64,000 nt of DNA from Dallia pectoralis (taxonomy: Eukaryota; Chordata; Actinopteri; Esociformes; Umbridae), in contig CM055739.1 in NCBI GenBank assembly GCA_029465975.1, positions 6,304,628-6,368,627 of the forward strand, in the 5' to 3' direction. A program made the position numbers and the translations under genes. Of the stretch, positions 60,801 through 64,000 are shown piece after piece. Within the stretch, counting starts at the first letter, position 1, and the number at the start of each line of letters is the position of its first letter. The notes beneath the pieces were generated by a model that did not search any database, had not been told where the DNA came from, and saw only the letters and a list, made by a program, of their open reading frames with translations.

Positions 60801-62570
60801 TCATTACATTTATATAGCGCTTTTCTTACTGGGAACTCAAAGCGATTTTACATGAAAGGGGAATCTCCTCAACCACCACCAATGTGCAGCATCCACCTGG
60901 ATGACGTGACGGCAGCAATATTGCGCCAGAACACACACCACACACCAGCTTACTGGTGGAGAGGAGACGGTAATGGTGAAGCCAATTAGTATATATATAT
61001 GGGGATGATTAGGTGGCCATGATGGACAGAGAACAAGGGGCGGATTTGGCCAGGATGCCGGGGTTACACCCCTACTCTTTATCGAAGGACATCCTGGGGT
61101 TTTTAATGACCACAGAGAGTCAAGGCCTCGGTTTAACGTCTCATCCGAAGGACGGTGCTTTTTGACAGTATAGTGTCCCCGTCACTATACTGGGGCGTTA
61201 GGACCCACACAGACCAGAATGCAGCCCATTCTGGCCTCACTAACACCTCTACCAGCAGCAACCTGGTTTTTGCAGGAGGTCTCCCATCCAGGTACTGACC
61301 AGGCTCAGCCCTGCTTAGCTTCAGTGGGCAACCAGTGTTAGGCTATAGGGTGATATGGCTGCTGGAGTAAGCAAACTCGATACAGATCTGTTTTTTCCAC
61401 ATAATTATCATTATATGAAACAAAAACATCCTCTAGTCTTTATGGGATGCTGGACAGTTTGAAGCATTAAGAGTGTCTCAGCCGGTGTAAGTGATAGCCA
61501 AGGTTACAATAATACTAAAAAAGTAATATGGCCAAAGTACGTCACCAATACAGTCTATTCGGCAGTTCATTTCTAGAGTAGTTCATAGTTGTTCTTTGTA
61601 TGAGTAATTTGTTTTATACTTAAAGGTTAAAATACAATACCATTAATTTTTTTACCATCTTTGATCATTTGTTTTTAGAACGTTTTTATAAATAACAATA
61701 TTGAAATTGAGAAGTTTGGAGTTAATTGATTTTACAGAAAGTACAGAAAAAAGGTACCGTTGGGTACCGGTACTGAATTAGAGGTACCGGTAACATACCA
61801 TTATTGGTTCAAATGTGAATGGTACTCAACCCTAGGGCAAAATAACTTTAAAAAGTTCTGTTATTTTAATAATATACACTCCTTTGTTTCCCTAACACAA
61901 ATGGGAGAACAAATAACTACAAAAGCAAAATAATAATAATTTTAAAAACATTAGCATCGGACAAATCGTTATTTTAAATAAATTTCATAATCGTTGCATC
62001 CCTATTCTTAACCCCTGTCACCCATGTGCATTTCTGATATGACCATGACATTATGAACACCCAAGATGCATTTCTGCATGCCCACCATCTCAAACTCAAC
62101 CTTTACAAGAAAGTTACTTTTCCTTCCAAGCAAGGCGTGTCCACTCGGGAGAAATCTCCATCACAATTGGAAAACCCACAGTGTGACCCTCCTAGAGTGC
62201 AAATACTCTTGCCTTCGCCCTAGACAACACCCTATACGAGGTAACGTGCCTTTGAAGTTGAATGCTTCGGTGACGTCCATCGAGTACACACAGAAAGCAG
62301 TGCCGGTCCAAATTTAGGCTCTCATCTCACCTATGGACCACTGCCACTTGCTGTTTGATGGCTTGTGCTCATCTTAAACACAGTAGCCCGTTTGGTGTTT
62401 TATCTTCAGAAAGTCCTCCCATGTCACCCTGCTAACTGCATGACAGTCTGTATATGAGTTTCTGCCAAATGACTCAAACCTCAAGACAATTCATTGCAAA
62501 TGCATTTGTAGCGACCACTTCTACTAAATGTGTTGGGGGAAATATACAAAAAACCGGGTTACATACTCAT
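54811..62570 (-). CDS. map3k2: MAP kinase kinase kinase 2, MEKK2 (14 coding exons)
   Basis: MEKK2 is a Ser/Thr kinase that phosphorylates MEK5 and MKK4/7, docking on MEK5 through its PB1 domain. Coding exons (-): 62567-62570, 60086-60204, 59816-59956, 59562-59675, 59069-59147, 58666-58796, 57938-58017, 57666-57826, 57344-57553, 57065-57213, 56838-56969, 56477-56606, 56079-56256, 54811-55030. All phases agree, giving 615 aa (human 619). PB1 domain is about residues 42-126 (VRVKFEFKGEKRILQF, KAKVAFGQVLDLHYTN). The linker has SPPPGYIP and RMPRAQSYPDNH-like blocks specific to MEKK2. Kinase domain: GQGAFG (361-366), K383, HRDIK with D481, DFG with D499, TGTPYWMSPEV. MDISPPSRSPRAP separates it from MAP3K3. 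The start is taken at the conserved MNDQEALN, where exon 1 contributes only ATG plus A. An in-frame ATG at 62618 would add 16 residues. The activation loop has SGSEVMSVTGT where mammals have SGTGMKSVTGT. Confidence 0.96.
55052..55757. repeat. 41-bp minisatellite in the last map3k2 intron
   Basis: About 17 copies of a 41-bp unit, CATTCTCCCTCTCATACCAC followed by AACCACTATCATCACCACCA and G. The array begins about 20 bases from the acceptor of the last coding exon. Copies are nearly identical, with rare CACCACCACC or CACTAG variants, so the array is young or homogenised. Confidence 0.97.
60395..60605 (+). mobile_element. L2-type LINE RT fragment in map3k2 intron 1
   Basis: The + strand reads KTRVTPLLKKPIIKRISYRP and then SKTLKCSIGPTHLF, degenerate versions of the L2 RT stretch T-P-L-L-K-K-P...YRP and SKTLERAVFNQL. 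Frames are shifted between them. A duplicated 26-base CAGGCCGGGG-CGCCGGTCTCTA unit interrupts it. Confidence 0.75.
60790..61365 (-). mobile_element. 5S rRNA-derived SINE (SINE3-like) in map3k2 intron 1
   Basis: Read on the - strand, the head (about 61365 to 61277) follows 5S rRNA. It has GCCATATCACCCTATAGCCT-like sequence, AAGCTAAGCAGGGC (A box), GAGCCTGGTCAGTACC and TGGATGGGAGACC (C box). The middle of the 5S, between CACTG and AAGCTAAGC, is shortened. The body runs about 480 bases and ends with AGCGCTATATAAATGTAATG and ATTATTATTA, a teleost SINE tail and TAA-type terminal repeat. Confidence 0.85.
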
Positions 62571-62635
62571 CTTGGCACGTCGATTCACCCAGGAGTCCAG
62601 AGTAGAGGATTCTCCCATCTATGAGGTTACTTTCT
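62567..62635 (-). other. map3k2 exon carrying the start codon
   Basis: On the - strand an acceptor-like TTTTCTAG (62636-62643) precedes the exon, and GTATGT (62566-62561) follows it. Within the exon, TAG is directly followed by an in-frame ATG (62618), and the family-conserved ATG is at 62570 in a good context (GCCAAGATGA). Confidence 0.7.
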
Positions 62636-63209
62636 CCTAGAAAATCAGTGCATTGCAAATATCAAACAATGTGTAGTTGACTCGATAACTGTCAAACAGA
62701 GCAAGACTCAGATCACACGGCTTGTCTAATATATTTTACATAGGGCCGATGTCATTGAAATAAGAATTAGCAATGTAAGCACATATATAACGTACTAGTT
62801 TGAACCGCGTAGGTCACAGCCATTATTACAGGCGATGACAGCTAGCTAGGATGCTAACATGTTGGGTAACTGGTTAACGGATTAACGGGATTTCTGTGAG
62901 CTTATGTGTTCTGTTAGTAAGCTATCAGATATGAATAATTAACAACGTTTGAAAACGTGTAAACAGACCGCGACAACAGCCGTAATACATCTGGTTAAGA
63001 TCTAAAAAGTTGTCGGTCGGTCGTTAGCTGGCTAGCTAACCGGACATTATTAGTTCGCTGACAATTTCCTCAATTCGCCTGTATGCTAACTAGCTAGCTA
63101 GCACATTAACGTGCGTGACGTGAACCGCGCACAAACATTATGTAGAGACATATATTATTCAAGCACAAATTGCAACGGGCGAACGTTAAATAAAAAGCGT
63201 CCAAGTTAC

Positions 63210-63310
63210 CTGGGTGGATTCTGTGTGTGTTCACTTCCTCATCCACAGGGCCAGCGACCAGAGCCCCGGCCCCGCGGATAACTGTCGTTCAGAAAGCAGA
63301 AGTTTGGTGT
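63210..63310 (-). other. map3k2 non-coding first exon, CpG-rich
   Basis: A - strand donor CACCCAG then GTAACTTGG (exon end 63210) closes a GC/CpG-rich segment containing CCGCGGGGCCGGGGC. The 5' limit is not visible; 63310 is approximate. Confidence 0.6.
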
Positions 63311-63322
63311 CCGCTTACAACT

Positions 63323-63365
63323 TCACGTGAGTCCAAGGCCCCGCGAGTGTCAGTCAGGCCGGAAG
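63323..63365 (-). promoter_or_regulatory. map3k2 core promoter motifs: E-box and ETS site
   Basis: TCACGTGA (63323-63330) is a perfect palindromic E-box of the USF/TFE type. CCGGAAG (63359-63365) is an ETS/GABP core. Both lie just upstream of the putative first exon in CpG-rich DNA, as expected for a TATA-less housekeeping promoter. Binding is inference. Confidence 0.5.
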
Positions 63366-63795
63366 AACAGGCGCTCGTGCGCTAATGTCTTATTCGACGT
63401 GAGAATGTGCACAATAAGCTCGTGACCAACTGAAAAGAAGCCTGCCAAAACCGATCCTTTGCCGAAAACGTGATCCACGCTGTTTCCTATTTTTTTAAGA
63501 TAGCCAGCTACATGAAAACGATTCTTCCAACAACACAGTTCAGCTGCAATGCAATGCAATCTCCTCCCCCCAGGCAGCAAGTCTAGTTGGAAGAGACCAA
63601 CCAAAACACAAATGTGGTGACGTCAGACGCGTTCGTGCGCTCAGAGTCGCGTCATCGCAAGATGTGGTGGTTCGATTTTACTTTAAACCCGTATACACTG
63701 AAAAAATAACATTTTTTCTTCAAATATGTTCTATTGAACACGAATGTTTGTATTTAAATATGCATTAGTCAGATACATTTTCCATCAATACACTC

Positions 63796-64000
63796 ACCGC
63801 ACCGGCCACTTCATTGGGTGAACATAATCAACCGCAAGTTACCGCGAATGTCTAATGAGTCATTCTCGTGGCAGCAACTCAATGCAGGCATGTAGACAAG
63901 GTCAAGGCTTTCTGCAAAAGTTCAATACAAGCATCAGAATTGGGAAGAGAGGTCATTTATGTGACTTTGAACGTGGCATGGTTGTTGGTGCCAGACGGGT
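63796..64000 (+). mobile_element. Tc1/mariner transposon 5' part, cut by window end
   Basis: The sequence from CACCGGCCACTTCATTGGGT on, with TGGCAGCAACTCAATGCA and GCATGTAGACAAGGTCAAG, is the familiar 5' region of a fish Tc1-like element. The + strand then reads KRGHLCDFERGMVVGARR, the N-terminal DNA-binding part of its transposase. The element continues beyond 64000, so its integrity cannot be judged. Confidence 0.85.

Overview
The window looks like teleost fish nuclear DNA. The genes are split by GT-AG introns and encode vertebrate proteins. The interspersed elements (Tc1/mariner, PIF/Harbinger, L2-type LINEs, a 5S-derived SINE, hairpin MITEs) are those of ray-finned fish. Minisatellite content is very high: about fifteen long tandem arrays in 64 kb. 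I cannot name the species; the repeats would fit a pike- or salmonid-like fish, but that is a guess.

Four protein genes could be rebuilt exon by exon, with reading phase preserved at every junction. (1) Desmin, + strand, 8581-14716, nine coding exons, 481 aa, including one non-canonical GC-AG intron. (2) tmem198, - strand, 17740-19839, four coding exons, 369 aa, convergent with desmin, plus a 5' non-coding exon. (3) A CYP27A-family mitochondrial cytochrome P450, - strand, 35720-43435, nine exons, 514 aa. (4) map3k2 (MEKK2), - strand, 54811-62570, fourteen coding exons, 615 aa, with a CpG-rich non-coding first exon near 63.2 kb. The human counterparts all lie on chromosome 2 (DES, TMEM198 and CYP27A1 at 2q35, MAP3K2 at 2q14), so the block is conserved synteny. 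The proteins do not form a pathway: a muscle intermediate filament, a membrane protein of Wnt signalling, a sterol hydroxylase and a MAPK cascade kinase.

Layout: 1-8.4 kb is gene-free with one 37-bp array, leading into the desmin upstream region. 8.6-19.9 kb holds desmin and tmem198 tail to tail. 20-35.5 kb is a gene desert made largely of minisatellites (37, 38, 36 and 22 bp arrays and a CATCAY array). 35.7-43.5 kb is the P450. 43.8-48.9 kb is a patchwork of duplicated gene-flank pieces and transposon remains. 49.5-63.3 kb is map3k2 with what may be a very long 3' UTR. A Tc1-like element runs off the right end.

The most interesting structure is a probable ghost of a second CYP27A copy. A 3'-flank block and a 5'-flank block of the P450 gene recur in the same order and orientation just upstream (45.03-46.68 kb). 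The gene body between them is gone, and a 1.4-kb element with long inverted arms occupies exactly that interval. Second in interest: private minisatellites repeatedly start at splice sites (desmin introns 3, 4 and 5, tmem198 intron 2, the last map3k2 intron), and in tmem198 every repeat unit carries a copy of the splice acceptor.
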